From Halobacillus sp. Marseille-Q1614 (GTDB lineage Bacteria > Bacillota > Bacilli > Bacillales > Halobacillaceae): a stretch of 64,000 bases of DNA. This document shows positions 25,713 through 33,937 of this stretch, one piece after another (position 1 is the first letter of the stretch; every line of letters begins with the position of its first letter). The notes under the pieces were generated by a model, which saw only the letters and a list, made by a program, of their open reading frames with translations, was not told the origin of the DNA and did not search any database. The stretch is taken from positions 1,054,001-1,118,000 of the forward strand of contig NZ_CADDWH010000001.1 of NCBI RefSeq assembly GCF_902809865.1. The letters run 5' to 3'. The position numbers were made by a program, and so were the translations under genes.

Positions 25713-25720
25713 GGTAAAAT
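25713..25720 (+). promoter_or_regulatory. Extended -10 element before aroQ
   Basis: TGG followed by TAAAAT (25715-25720), about 45 bases upstream of aroQ; no good -35 is seen. Confidence 0.4.
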
Positions 25721-25764
25721 AATAGGGATTATTCATATCAAAACAGAGTAAGGATGGTTAATGA

Positions 25765-26220
25765 ATGGGGAAGCGCTTACTTTTGTTAAATGGTCCTAAC
25801 TTAAACATGTTAGGACAAAGAGAACCTGAGACTTATGGCAGTACTACTTTGAAAGATGTAGTGGAAATGGTCAAAGAAGTATGTGACCAGCATGGGTACG
25901 AACTGGAATCCTTTCAGTCCAACCATGAAGGCGACCTGGTGGACCGTCTGCAGAGAGCAAATAAGGAAGCGGCAGGCATCATCTTTAATCCGGCCGCTTA
26001 TACGCATACAAGTATTGCTCTTCGCGATGCGATAGCTGCTATAGAGCCGCCGGTTGTGGAGGTTCATATTTCTAATGTTCATAAGCGGGAAGAATTTCGC
26101 CAACATTCCATGCTGGCCGCCGTCTGCCTGAGCCAGATTGTCGGTTTCGGTGTCGATGGATATTGGCTGGCCGCCATGGGTCTTATTCAAAAGATAGAAA
26201 GTGAAGGGAGAAATTTATGA
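25765..26220 (+). CDS. aroQ: 3-dehydroquinate dehydratase, type II
   Basis: Converts 3-dehydroquinate to 3-dehydroshikimate; forms a dodecamer in the cytosol. The 151 residues contain the signature LLLNGPNLNMLGQREPETYG at the N terminus, with the catalytic Tyr in that segment, then FQSNHEGDLVD, FNPAAYTHTS and the His of VEVHISN. Its stop codon overlaps the papA ATG, so aroQ-papA-efp form an operon as in B. subtilis (yqhS-yqhT-efp). Confidence 0.95.
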   Translation: MGKRLLLLNGPNLNMLGQREPETYGSTTLKDVVEMVKEVCDQHGYELESFQSNHEGDLVDRLQRANKEAAGIIFNPAAYTHTSIALRDAIAAIEPPVVEVHISNVHKREEFRQHSMLAAVCLSQIVGFGVDGYWLAAMGLIQKIESEGRNL

Positions 26221-27281
26221 TGTCCAACCTGAACAAGCTGCGCCAGTCATTAATAGAAAATAATCTGGACGGGCTGCTGGTGATGAGTGCAAAAAATAGA
26301 AGGTATCTTGCTAATTTTACCGGTACGGCAGGTGCTTTGTTAATCAGCCGGGAAAAAGCACTGTTTATAACAGACTTCCGTTACATGGAACAGGCAGCTG
26401 AACAGGCGGAAGGGTTTGAAGTCATCGAACATAAAGTGCCACTTCAAGAAGAAATTACGAAGCTTATCAAGGAGCAGGGGCTAAAAAGAGTAGGTTTTGA
26501 GAAAGATCACTTAACGTACAGCCAGTATGAAAGTCTGCAAAGCGGACTGACAGAAAAATTAGTACCTACCGCTGGGTTAATAGAGAATTTACGCTTGATA
26601 AAGTCGGAAGATGAGCTTAGTATATTAAAGGATGCAGTCAAGATTGCAGACGACGCTTTTGAACATATCTTAAATTACATAAAGCCGGGTATAAAAGAAA
26701 TTGATGTTTCAAATGAATTAGAGTTTTTTATGAGAAAGCAAGGAGCGACATCTTCAAGCTTTGATATTATCGTGGCTTCCGGCTTTCGTTCGGCACTCCC
26801 TCATGGAGTCGCATCTGAAAAGGAAATTCAAAATGGCGAGCTGGTCACTCTAGATTTTGGAGCCCTTTACAACGGGTATTGTTCAGATATCACTCGTACG
26901 GTAGCCGTCGGTGAGATAAGCGATGAGCTTAAAGATATTTATGACACGGTGCTTCAAGCTCAATTAAAAGGGATGGAAGGTTTAAAAGCAGGCATCACAG
27001 GGAAAGAAGCAGATGCACTTACAAGAGATTACATTAAGGAAAAAGGCTATGGGAACTACTTTGGTCATTCTACAGGGCACGGCATTGGTCTTGATGTTCA
27101 TGAAGGCCCGGGATTGTCGTTCCGGTCGGATGTTACGCTCGAGCCGGGAATGGTCGTAACAGTAGAACCAGGCGTTTATGTACCTAATGTTGGCGGCTGC
27201 AGAATTGAAGATGACGCCGTAATCACGGAAAATGGCAATGAAAAATTAAGTTTCGCACCGAAAGAACTTATTACTTTATAA
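26217..27281 (+). CDS. papA: Xaa-Pro aminopeptidase family metallopeptidase
   Basis: An M24-family peptidase removing N-terminal residues before proline, 354 residues. An N-terminal creatinase-like domain (residues 1-125) precedes the pita-bread catalytic domain with all five metal ligands visible: Asp in TLDFGALY, Asp in CSDITRT, His in HSTGHGIG, Glu in VEPGVYV and Glu in RIEDD. It starts inside the aroQ stop (ATG 26217, with a second ATG at 26220) and lies 16 bases before efp. The pairing with EF-P, which deals with polyproline stalls, is conserved across bacilli. Confidence 0.93.
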   Translation: MMSNLNKLRQSLIENNLDGLLVMSAKNRRYLANFTGTAGALLISREKALFITDFRYMEQAAEQAEGFEVIEHKVPLQEEITKLIKEQGLKRVGFEKDHLTYSQYESLQSGLTEKLVPTAGLIENLRLIKSEDELSILKDAVKIADDAFEHILNYIKPGIKEIDVSNELEFFMRKQGATSSSFDIIVASGFRSALPHGVASEKEIQNGELVTLDFGALYNGYCSDITRTVAVGEISDELKDIYDTVLQAQLKGMEGLKAGITGKEADALTRDYIKEKGYGNYFGHSTGHGIGLDVHEGPGLSFRSDVTLEPGMVVTVEPGVYVPNVGGCRIEDDAVITENGNEKLSFAPKELITL

Positions 27282-27296
27282 CAGGAGGCAGGGTAT

Positions 27297-27854
27297 ATGA
27301 TTTCAGTAAACGATTTTAAAACAGGATTGACGATCGAGGTAGACGGAGGGATTTGGCAGGTTATGGAATTTCAGCACGTAAAGCCTGGCAAAGGAGCAGC
27401 GTTTGTTCGTTCTAAGCTGCGTAATTTACGTAACGGTAACATTCAGGAGAAAACCTTCCGTGGCGGGGAGAAGGTAGAGAAAGCTCATATAGAAAATAGA
27501 AAGATGCAGTATCTTTATGCAGCAGGAGATATGCACGCCTTTATGGATACGGATACTTATGAGCAGGTTGAAATTCCAGGAGCTCAGATTTCCGACCAGC
27601 TGAACTATTTGAAAGAAAACATGGAAGTACAGATCATGACGTTCCAGGGAGAGACTCTCGGTGTCGAACTTCCTAAAAATGTTGAGTTAAAAGTAGCAGA
27701 GACAGAGCCTGGTATCAAAGGAGATACGGCGAGCGGCGGAACAAAACCAGCTACTCTTGAAACAGGTTTAACGGTTCAGGTTCCTTTCTTTATTAATGAA
27801 GGAGAAGTCCTGTTAATAAGTACGACGGACGGCAAATACGTTTCAAGAGCCTAA
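27297..27854 (+). CDS. efp: Translation elongation factor P
   Basis: Rescues ribosomes stalled on polyproline by binding between P and E sites. The 185 residues show three beta-barrel domains and end in the typical [10 protein letters not shown]. The modification-site lysine is Lys32 in KPGKGAA, the position that carries 5-aminopentanol in B. subtilis. An ACAGGAGGCAG site precedes ATG 27297, and a strong terminator follows. Confidence 0.96.
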   Translation: MISVNDFKTGLTIEVDGGIWQVMEFQHVKPGKGAAFVRSKLRNLRNGNIQEKTFRGGEKVEKAHIENRKMQYLYAAGDMHAFMDTDTYEQVEIPGAQISDQLNYLKENMEVQIMTFQGETLGVELPKNVELKVAETEPGIKGDTASGGTKPATLETGLTVQVPFFINEGEVLLISTTDGKYVSRA

Positions 27855-27871
27855 GGTAATATAATTAACTG

Positions 27872-27909
27872 AAAGAGCAATCCCATCGATCGGGATTGCT
27901 CTTTTTTTC
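27872..27909 (+). terminator. Rho-independent terminator after efp
   Basis: A 12-13 bp stem (27872-27884 with 27892-27903) with a T-rich tail of eight residues. Confidence 0.9.
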
Positions 27910-27924
27910 GTCTTTTTGTTGAGG

Positions 27925-27953
27925 TCATAATTTAATAGTTTTGGACATACATA
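27925..27953 (+). promoter_or_regulatory. SigE-type mother-cell promoter of the spoIIIA operon
   Basis: TCATAAT (27925-27931), exactly 14 bases, then CATACATA (27946-27953). This matches the SigE consensus (kmATATT, 14 bases, CATACAmT) with one or two deviations. B. subtilis spoIIIA is SigE-controlled, so position and sequence agree. Confidence 0.7.
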
Positions 27954-27987
27954 TAGGATAAAGCATTGACAAAAGGAGCTTTTGATT

Positions 27988-28965
27988 ATGGAGGAAGTCA
28001 TTCGCTTATTTCCAAAAACCTATCATTCTACTCTATCTCAGTACGTAAATTGGAAGACTGTTCAGGAGATAAGACTGAGGGTGTTAAAGCCGATTGAGGT
28101 GGTCAGCGCCGACAGGGTTACCGCAATTCCCTCCTCTAAAATAACGATGATCGACTTGTCATACGTTTTAAATCAGGTCAGTCACTTTTCGCTTTATAAG
28201 TTTAAAGAAGAAGTGAAGGAAGGGTTTATCACGATTCAAGGCGGGCACAGAGTGGGACTGGCTGGCAAAGCCAACCTGGATAATGGGAAGGTAGCCACGT
28301 TAAAGGATATTACTTTTATGAACATTCGTATTGCCCGGTCCTCTCTTCAAGCAGGAAAGAATCTCGTGCCTTATTTATGTGAAGACGGCCAGTGGTTAAA
28401 CACGTTAATCGTCGGTCCGCCGCATTCAGGAAAAACAACGATACTGCGTAACTTAGCAAAGCTGGCTGGTGCAAGGGCCGATCAACCGGGCTCTAAGAAA
28501 GTCGCCATAGTGGACGAGCGCTCAGAAATTGCTGCCTGTCAGGATGGTGTTCCGCAGTTAGATGTCGGGGAAAGGACGGATGTAATGGATGGGTGTCCGA
28601 AAGCATCGGGGCTGATGATGATGATCCGTTCCATGTCTCCTGAAGTCATTATTGTGGATGAAATGGGCGGATTAGCGGATGCTGCAGCCGTACAGGAAGC
28701 TGTTTATTCAGGTGTGCAAGTGATTTGCAGTGTCCACGGTTCGAGTTTTGAATCTGTGGCTAAACGTCCATCTATTCATCACATGATGAAAGAAAAAATT
28801 TTTGACCGCTATGTTATTTTAGAACGTCTCAATATCGATGGAGAAAACAGGGTTCAAATTTTAAATGAATCTGGCAGGGAACTGGCTCTATTAAAAGGGG
28901 AGAGAGGATATGGAATGGATCGGGGCCGTAATCGTTTTAGTCGCTACCACGTGGATCGGGTTTGA
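27988..28965 (+). CDS. spoIIIAA: Stage III sporulation protein AA (SpoIIIA ATPase)
   Basis: Secretion-type ATPase of the SpoIIIA-SpoIIQ channel that joins mother cell and forespore. It has 325 residues, with Walker A GPPHSGKTT near residue 150 and a Walker B-like VIIVDEMGG near 226. ATG 27988 has AAAGGAG; the TTG at 27982 is an alternative. The 3' end overlaps spoIIIAB by 56 bases, more than the usual few, giving a slightly longer C-terminal tail than in B. subtilis. It acts in the mother cell after engulfment. Confidence 0.94.
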   Translation: MEEVIRLFPKTYHSTLSQYVNWKTVQEIRLRVLKPIEVVSADRVTAIPSSKITMIDLSYVLNQVSHFSLYKFKEEVKEGFITIQGGHRVGLAGKANLDNGKVATLKDITFMNIRIARSSLQAGKNLVPYLCEDGQWLNTLIVGPPHSGKTTILRNLAKLAGARADQPGSKKVAIVDERSEIAACQDGVPQLDVGERTDVMDGCPKASGLMMMIRSMSPEVIIVDEMGGLADAAAVQEAVYSGVQVICSVHGSSFESVAKRPSIHHMMKEKIFDRYVILERLNIDGENRVQILNESGRELALLKGERGYGMDRGRNRFSRYHVDRV

Positions 28966-29419
28966 TACTGCTGCTAAATTCAGAAGGAGACCTGGGCAGA
29001 TCAGGCAGTGGAAAAGTGCTTTGCAAATGATAGAAGCTGAAATGGTTTACAGCCAGTCTTCTTTATGGGAAGTCTGTGAAAAGCTGTCTAAAGTACTGCC
29101 TTCTCCAATATGCTATTTCTTTACCGGTCTATTAAGTGAAAAAGGGACTTGTACCGATTTTAGTGCGTTATGGGCTTCCGAGCTGCGGAAACAGTGGTTC
29201 TGGAATTCTATGACGAAAAGTGATTTAGACATTTTAGTCCAATTTGGCAGTACGCTGGGCCAGCATGATTTAGTCCAGCAGCAAAAACAGATTAAACTGA
29301 CATCTCATCACCTCGATTTACAGTTAAACGAAGCCATTGAAGTATCAAGCAAGCATCAGAGACTGGCGAGAGGGGTTGGTGTGTTAAGCGGACTTTTAGT
29401 TGTTTTACTACTCATATGA
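28910..29419 (+). CDS. spoIIIAB: Stage III sporulation protein AB
   Basis: A 169-residue protein with an N-terminal transmembrane helix (WIGAVIVLVATTWIGF) and a C-terminal helix (GVGVLSGLLVVLLLI), resembling GspF-type platform proteins. It is part of the mother-cell side of the SpoIIIA complex. GGGGAGAGAGG lies just before ATG 28910, inside spoIIIAA. Confidence 0.92.
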   Translation: MEWIGAVIVLVATTWIGFDTAAKFRRRPGQIRQWKSALQMIEAEMVYSQSSLWEVCEKLSKVLPSPICYFFTGLLSEKGTCTDFSALWASELRKQWFWNSMTKSDLDILVQFGSTLGQHDLVQQQKQIKLTSHHLDLQLNEAIEVSSKHQRLARGVGVLSGLLVVLLLI

Positions 29420-29437
29420 TAAGGGGGAGGGGACGTT

Positions 29438-29644
29438 GTGCTGCAAGACGCATCCATCCTGTTTCAAATTGCCGGCATAGGTATTATAGTAGCCATGATT
29501 CACAGCATTTTAAAGCAAATGGGTAAAGAAGAAATTGCCCAGATCGTTACATTAACAGGCTTTATTATCGTTCTTTTTATCGTGCTGCACCGTTTAGCGG
29601 ATTTATTTCAGCAAATTAAGTCGGTTTTTCTCTATCAAGGGTAG
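29438..29644 (+). CDS. spoIIIAC: Stage III sporulation protein AC
   Basis: A 68-residue membrane protein with two helices around KQMGKEEIAQ, typical of SpoIIIAC. It begins at GTG 29438 preceded by GGGGGAGGGG. Its sequence resembles the N-terminal part of SpoIIIAD (KEEIAQIVTLTGF). Structural component of the feeding-tube channel. Confidence 0.92.
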   Translation: MLQDASILFQIAGIGIIVAMIHSILKQMGKEEIAQIVTLTGFIIVLFIVLHRLADLFQQIKSVFLYQG

Positions 29645-29650
29645 CGGTCT

Positions 29651-30049
29651 ATGGATATTGTTCAGATTGTCTCTTTAGGACTGGTAGCTACTGTACTGAT
29701 TGTTTTGCTTAAAGAACAAAAATCATCGATCGCTTTTTTACTGCTTATTTTTACAGCGCTGCTCATTTTTATCTCGGTATTAGATCATGTGAAATATATC
29801 TTTACCCTTCTTCACTACATCGCCGAACAGGCGCAGGTAGAAGCTGTTTATTTAAAAACCATCTTAAAAATTATCGGGATCGCTTATATTACCGAATTTG
29901 GAGCTCAATTAATCAGAGATGCCGGGCTGGGGGCTTTAGCATCCAAGGTGGAGCTGGCCGGGAAACTGTTCATCCTGATGCTGGCCATACCGATAATAAC
30001 TGCCCTTATTGAAACAATCTTGGACTTTATACCTGTGGCAGCAGGTTGA
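29651..30049 (+). CDS. spoIIIAD: Stage III sporulation protein AD
   Basis: A 132-residue membrane protein with four hydrophobic segments and the conserved YITEFGAQLIRDAGLGALASKVELAGKLF-type region near residues 75-105. It follows spoIIIAC by six bases and its stop region overlaps the long form of spoIIIAE. Channel component of SpoIIIA. Confidence 0.92.
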   Translation: MDIVQIVSLGLVATVLIVLLKEQKSSIAFLLLIFTALLIFISVLDHVKYIFTLLHYIAEQAQVEAVYLKTILKIIGIAYITEFGAQLIRDAGLGALASKVELAGKLFILMLAIPIITALIETILDFIPVAAG

Positions 30050-30066
30050 GAATAGTGAGGTACGAG

Positions 30067-31224
30067 ATGAAATATTTATTATGTCTAAGCTTCCTGATCA
30101 TTGCCGTTTTCACTAATCCCATGATGAGCCATGCTTCCACATCGGAAGAGAATGTACGTACACTAACTGATTACATTTCCACTGAAGAGCTCGAAAAGAA
30201 TTACGATAAACTCCACGAACAATACGGAGAATACATGCCTTCCATATCATTCGACGATATTTCTGAGTGGAGCGAGCAAGGAAATCCATCTTCAGGGTGG
30301 ATTTCCGGAATTATTAATTTCCTCTTTCATGAGCTTCTTGCAAATGGAAAACTGTTGGGTTCGCTGCTCTTTCTTACAATGTTTAGTGCTTTACTGCAGG
30401 CAATTCAGTCATCGTTTGAAAACACAGTCGTCAGTAAAATCGCCTACATGGTGATCTATCTAGTTCTGATCGGCCTGGCCCTTGAAAGCTTTGGACAAGT
30501 CATACAATATACGACGGCTACGATTGAGCAGATGAGCAGCTTTATGATCGGCCTGCTTCCTCTGCTCTTAGGAATAATGGCTTCCTTTAGCCATTTGATG
30601 TCGATCTCATTTTTCCATCCGATTATCATCGCACTTGTCCAGTCGAGCGGTTTGCTCGTAAAATATTTGCTCATTCCATTATTTACTTCTTCTGCTTTAC
30701 TTATGGTCATCGGTTCTCTAAACAGTGGGTTTAAGGTGGACCAGTTAGCTGAACTGTTGAGAAAAGTGGGGGTGGCAATAATGGGAGCTTATCTAACGCT
30801 GTTTCTTGGAGTGATCTCTGTACAGGGCACCGTAACAGCTGTTCAGGATGGAGTCACTATGAAGACAGCTAGATTTGTAACCGGTAACTTTGTTCCCGTG
30901 GTTGGCCGGCTATTCACCGATGCCACTGATACTATTTTGGGAGCTTCTCTTTTGTTGAAGAATACGGTAGGCCTTGCCGGTGTCGTCATTTTACTTGGGA
31001 TCGCGCTATTTCCGGCACTCAAAATTTTTGCCCTGGCTTTAGTTTATAAGTTTGCAGCCGCCATCCTCCAGCCGATTGGAGATGGACCGGTAGTTACGGC
31101 GATGGTAATCGTCAGCCGCCATATGATGTATATATTTGCTGCGCTGTTAATGGTATCGATGATGTTCTTCTTAGTTATTGTCATTATGGTGGCAGCGAGC
31201 AATATTACGATGATGGTTCGATAA
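30067..31224 (+). CDS. spoIIIAE: Stage III sporulation protein AE
   Basis: A 385-residue membrane protein with an N-terminal signal peptide (cleavage probably after SHA, residue 23), a hydrophilic segment, and about seven transmembrane helices to the C terminus. The start ATG 30067 is preferred: GTGAGGT lies just upstream and the signal peptide is then of normal form; the longer frame begins with TTG 30046. It is a core polytopic component of the SpoIIIA channel in the mother-cell membrane. Confidence 0.92.
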   Translation: MKYLLCLSFLIIAVFTNPMMSHASTSEENVRTLTDYISTEELEKNYDKLHEQYGEYMPSISFDDISEWSEQGNPSSGWISGIINFLFHELLANGKLLGSLLFLTMFSALLQAIQSSFENTVVSKIAYMVIYLVLIGLALESFGQVIQYTTATIEQMSSFMIGLLPLLLGIMASFSHLMSISFFHPIIIALVQSSGLLVKYLLIPLFTSSALLMVIGSLNSGFKVDQLAELLRKVGVAIMGAYLTLFLGVISVQGTVTAVQDGVTMKTARFVTGNFVPVVGRLFTDATDTILGASLLLKNTVGLAGVVILLGIALFPALKIFALALVYKFAAAILQPIGDGPVVTAMVIVSRHMMYIFAALLMVSMMFFLVIVIMVAASNITMMVR

Positions 31225-31234
31225 GGGTGATAAG

Positions 31235-31837
31235 ATGCAGGTTTTTACGCAATGGATAACTGAAATTGTACTCTATTTAGTACTCGCGATACTGGCTGAT
31301 GCTCTTCTGCCTTCTGGATTGATGAAGAAATATGCCCGGCTGGTCTTAGCCATTTTGCTTTTATTGATTATCATAGACCCTCTCCTCCAGTTATTGAAAG
31401 TGAATCCCCATCAGATTGTTCAATCGGTTCACCAGCAGATGAATGCAGGGTTTGAAACCGAACAACTAAAGGCTGAAATAGAAGAAAAGAAAAATGAAAT
31501 AATGCGTGGACAAGATGCATATACATTACAACAGGTGGAGGAGGCAGTTTCCGGCCAGCTGAAAGGCCCTCTTGAAGAAGAGAAGGTATCAATAGAAACG
31601 GCGGATTTTGAGTTCTCTACTGAACCTTACAGCGTTGAATCACTGGACAAGCTGATTCTCACTTTATCGTCTCAAGAAGAAGAAAGTGTGGTGGAAGAAG
31701 TGGTCATTTCTGCAAATGACCAGACCGCATCCGGAACGAATCATCCGAATGAAGCAGACATAAAGAATTTAGTTGCCGGAAAACTTGGGTTAAATGTGCA
31801 GCAAATTGAAATTCGGTGGGAGGAAGATCATGAGTAA
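31235..31837 (+). CDS. spoIIIAF: Stage III sporulation protein AF
   Basis: A 200-residue protein with two N-terminal transmembrane helices (residues 8-55) and a soluble ring-building-like domain in the intermembrane space. The segment YARLVLAILLLLIIIDPLLQLL is typical. It overlaps spoIIIAG by eight bases (ATGAGTAA). Confidence 0.9.
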   Translation: MQVFTQWITEIVLYLVLAILADALLPSGLMKKYARLVLAILLLLIIIDPLLQLLKVNPHQIVQSVHQQMNAGFETEQLKAEIEEKKNEIMRGQDAYTLQQVEEAVSGQLKGPLEEEKVSIETADFEFSTEPYSVESLDKLILTLSSQEEESVVEEVVISANDQTASGTNHPNEADIKNLVAGKLGLNVQQIEIRWEEDHE

Positions 31838-32441
31838 ATGGTGGAATAAACTCTTGAGCCCTTTATCTTCTGGGGAAGGACAAAAAATAAATAAAAGAAA
31901 ATATTTCATCATCATAGGTTTGGTTGGCGTATTTTTTATTTTACTCAGCAACTTGTTCCAGACACCTGATACTACGGTACAGCCTCAGCCGCCTGCCGAT
32001 AAGCAGACATCTGGAAGCGGGCCTGAGGCACCCGTCATGGCGGTAGCTGATTTGGAAAAAGAGTATGAAGCTCAGCTAACGCCACTGCTTGAAAACATCC
32101 AGGGAGTAAGTGAAGTGGATTTGATGGTGAATTTAGCAGCAACAGAAGAAAAAGTATATGACAAAAACTTGATCATTGGAAAGCAGACAACGAATGAAAC
32201 AGATAAGAACGGAGGGGAAAGAGAAATTGAGGATTATTCAAAGGAACAGCAGCTAGTACTTATCCGGCAGGGGGACCGCGAAGTTCCATTACTGACAAAA
32301 ACTAATAAACCGCCTGTCAGTGGAGTGTTTGTCACTGCTAAAGGTGTAGAGAACATGAAGGTAAAGGAATGGGTTGTGGAAGCCGTGTCGCGAGTATTAG
32401 ATGTACCTAGTCATAGGGTTTCAGTGTTGCCTAAAACATAG
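31830..32441 (+). CDS. spoIIIAG: Stage III sporulation protein AG
   Basis: A 203-residue protein with one transmembrane helix (residues 24-43) and an intermembrane ring-building domain. SpoIIIAG of B. subtilis forms a 30-subunit ring. ATG 31830 has GGGAGGAAG upstream, inside the end of spoIIIAF. The conserved VKEWVVEAVSRVLDVPSHRVSVL is at the C terminus. Confidence 0.93.
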   Translation: MSKWWNKLLSPLSSGEGQKINKRKYFIIIGLVGVFFILLSNLFQTPDTTVQPQPPADKQTSGSGPEAPVMAVADLEKEYEAQLTPLLENIQGVSEVDLMVNLAATEEKVYDKNLIIGKQTTNETDKNGGEREIEDYSKEQQLVLIRQGDREVPLLTKTNKPPVSGVFVTAKGVENMKVKEWVVEAVSRVLDVPSHRVSVLPKT

Positions 32442-32453
32442 GGAGGGATTCTC

Positions 32454-32990
32454 TTGGTTAAAAAACAAACGGTTTGGTTGTTAACGATGTTAAGCTTACT
32501 AATTGTGTTAAGCGTGTATTACATGACGTCACCGGATAATGGAGAAATGGCATTTATTCAGGATGATCAGTGGCTTGAGGAAGGAACAGGAGACAGCGAA
32601 GCCACATCAGAAAACGCAGTCACTTCAGATGTATCTACCGAAGAATTATTTGCTTCTATCCGTCTTGAAAAGCAGAATGAGCGTGACCAAAAAACCGAGC
32701 AATTATCCGAGATCGTAGCATCCAGCGATTTTTCTGCGGAAGAGAAAAATGAAGCCATGGAAGAAATGGAATCTATTCAAGCAACAGCTTCCAAAGAGTC
32801 CGTTTTAGAAAATACGATTCGTGCGAGTGTTCCTTATGAGGACGTTTTAGTAAGAGCAGAAGCAGATGTCATTCAAGTAACAATCAAAGCAAACGAGCTC
32901 ACCAAAGCTGAAACGAGAGAGATCATGCAGATGGTTTCTGATGAATTTGGTCAAAAACGAGTCGAAGTGAAATTTCAGCCTGAGAACTAA
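32454..32990 (+). CDS. spoIIIAH: Stage III sporulation protein AH
   Basis: A 178-residue protein, last of the operon. The N terminus KKQTVWLLTMLSLLIVLSVYY, one transmembrane helix, matches B. subtilis SpoIIIAH; its intermembrane domain binds forespore SpoIIQ to link the two membranes. The start is a TTG at 32454, supported by AGGGAGGG just upstream and by alignment to the B. subtilis start. It is somewhat shorter than B. subtilis SpoIIIAH because the acidic linker after the helix is shorter. Confidence 0.93.
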   Translation: MVKKQTVWLLTMLSLLIVLSVYYMTSPDNGEMAFIQDDQWLEEGTGDSEATSENAVTSDVSTEELFASIRLEKQNERDQKTEQLSEIVASSDFSAEEKNEAMEEMESIQATASKESVLENTIRASVPYEDVLVRAEADVIQVTIKANELTKAETREIMQMVSDEFGQKRVEVKFQPEN

Positions 32991-32998
32991 AGCTTAAG

Positions 32999-33026
32999 AC
33001 CCTTAACACAACCGTTAAGGGTTTTT
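32999..33026 (+). terminator. Rho-independent terminator after spoIIIAH
   Basis: A 9-bp perfect stem (32999-33007 with 33014-33022), a 6-nt loop and five T residues. Confidence 0.9.
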
Positions 33027-33044
33027 AGTTTGTAGAAAAAACTC

Positions 33045-33290
33045 ATGCTTTCTGACGACCGACTTTTCTTTCGAAGGGGAGTGCAGCGAGACTCCTTAAG
33101 GGACACGCAAGGCTGGCAAGAAGTCACAGGGCAAAAAGCCCGAGGAGGCTTGCCGTCTTCTCGTAGGAAATCGAGGTGGTTCCCGCGCCATTAGTCTTCT
33201 TTTATGGCCAATGGGATCCTGCCAACCACGTTAGCTTTATCAGGAAATTCTATGGGAAAAAACGGTTGAGACTTTCTCGACAGTCAGACC
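33045..33290. repeat. Degenerate intergenic palindromic repeat, copy C
   Basis: Holds GCAGCGAGACTCCTTAAGGGA, a folded block GGCAAG...GGGCAAAAAGCCC...CTTGCC (33115-33156), and at 33265-33284 the reverse complement of the shared hairpin half (TTGAGACTTTCTCGACAGTC). It occupies most of the 430-base gap between spoIIIAH and accB. No gene is seen in it. Confidence 0.6.
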
Positions 33291-33339
33291 CCATAAGAAA
33301 GATTAAGGGTTTTGGTTATGGGCCAAATTCTCAGGATAG

Positions 33340-33368
33340 TTGAGTAATGTGGAAATGTATCGTAAAAT
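33340..33368 (+). promoter_or_regulatory. SigA-type promoter for accBC
   Basis: TTGAGT (33340-33345), 17 bases, then TAAAAT (33363-33368), about 57 bases upstream of accB. Confidence 0.55.
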
Positions 33369-33424
33369 ATTAAAAGGAGATTTTACTACCTGCTAAGTAT
33401 ATTTACATAAAGGAGTGGACAAGG

Positions 33425-33922
33425 ATGTTAAAAGTCCAGGAAATTCGTGAATTAATTAAGTTAATCGACAAATCGCAAATTGATGAGTTCTCATATGAAT
33501 CAAATGGAACGAAAGTTTGCATGAAGAAGAGCAATGGAGCAGTAGTAACAGAAGCCCCTTTGCAGCAGGAATCAAGCCAGCCTAAACCTGAGCCTGTTCA
33601 GCAGACGGCACCTGAATCAGCAGAGAAACCAGCTCCAAAAGAAGAAAGTGAAGCTGAGCAAAAGCCAGCATCCACAAATTATGATAAAGAAATTACTTCC
33701 CCAATGGTTGGAACCTTCTATCAGTCTCCATCCCCTAATCAAGATGCTTATGTTAAAGTAGGCGATCAAGTCAAACAGGATTCCGTTGTTTGTATAGTAG
33801 AAGCGATGAAACTATTTAACGAAATCGAAGCAGAAGTCTCTGGAGAAATCGTTGAGATTTTAGTTAATGATGGAGAGCTTGTAGAATACGGACAGCCTTT
33901 ATTCAGAGTGAAATCGGCTTAA
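33425..33922 (+). CDS. accB: Acetyl-CoA carboxylase biotin carboxyl carrier protein
   Basis: Carries the carboxybiotin between the biotin carboxylase and the carboxyltransferase in the first step of fatty-acid synthesis. It has 165 residues: a short N-terminal helical part, a proline- and glutamate-rich linker (residues 45-85) and a C-terminal biotinyl domain with the acceptor Lys129 in EAMKLFNE. It forms an operon with accC, only 15 bases downstream. Confidence 0.95.
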   Translation: MLKVQEIRELIKLIDKSQIDEFSYESNGTKVCMKKSNGAVVTEAPLQQESSQPKPEPVQQTAPESAEKPAPKEESEAEQKPASTNYDKEITSPMVGTFYQSPSPNQDAYVKVGDQVKQDSVVCIVEAMKLFNEIEAEVSGEIVEILVNDGELVEYGQPLFRVKSA

Positions 33923-33937
33923 TTGGGGAGTGAAAAA

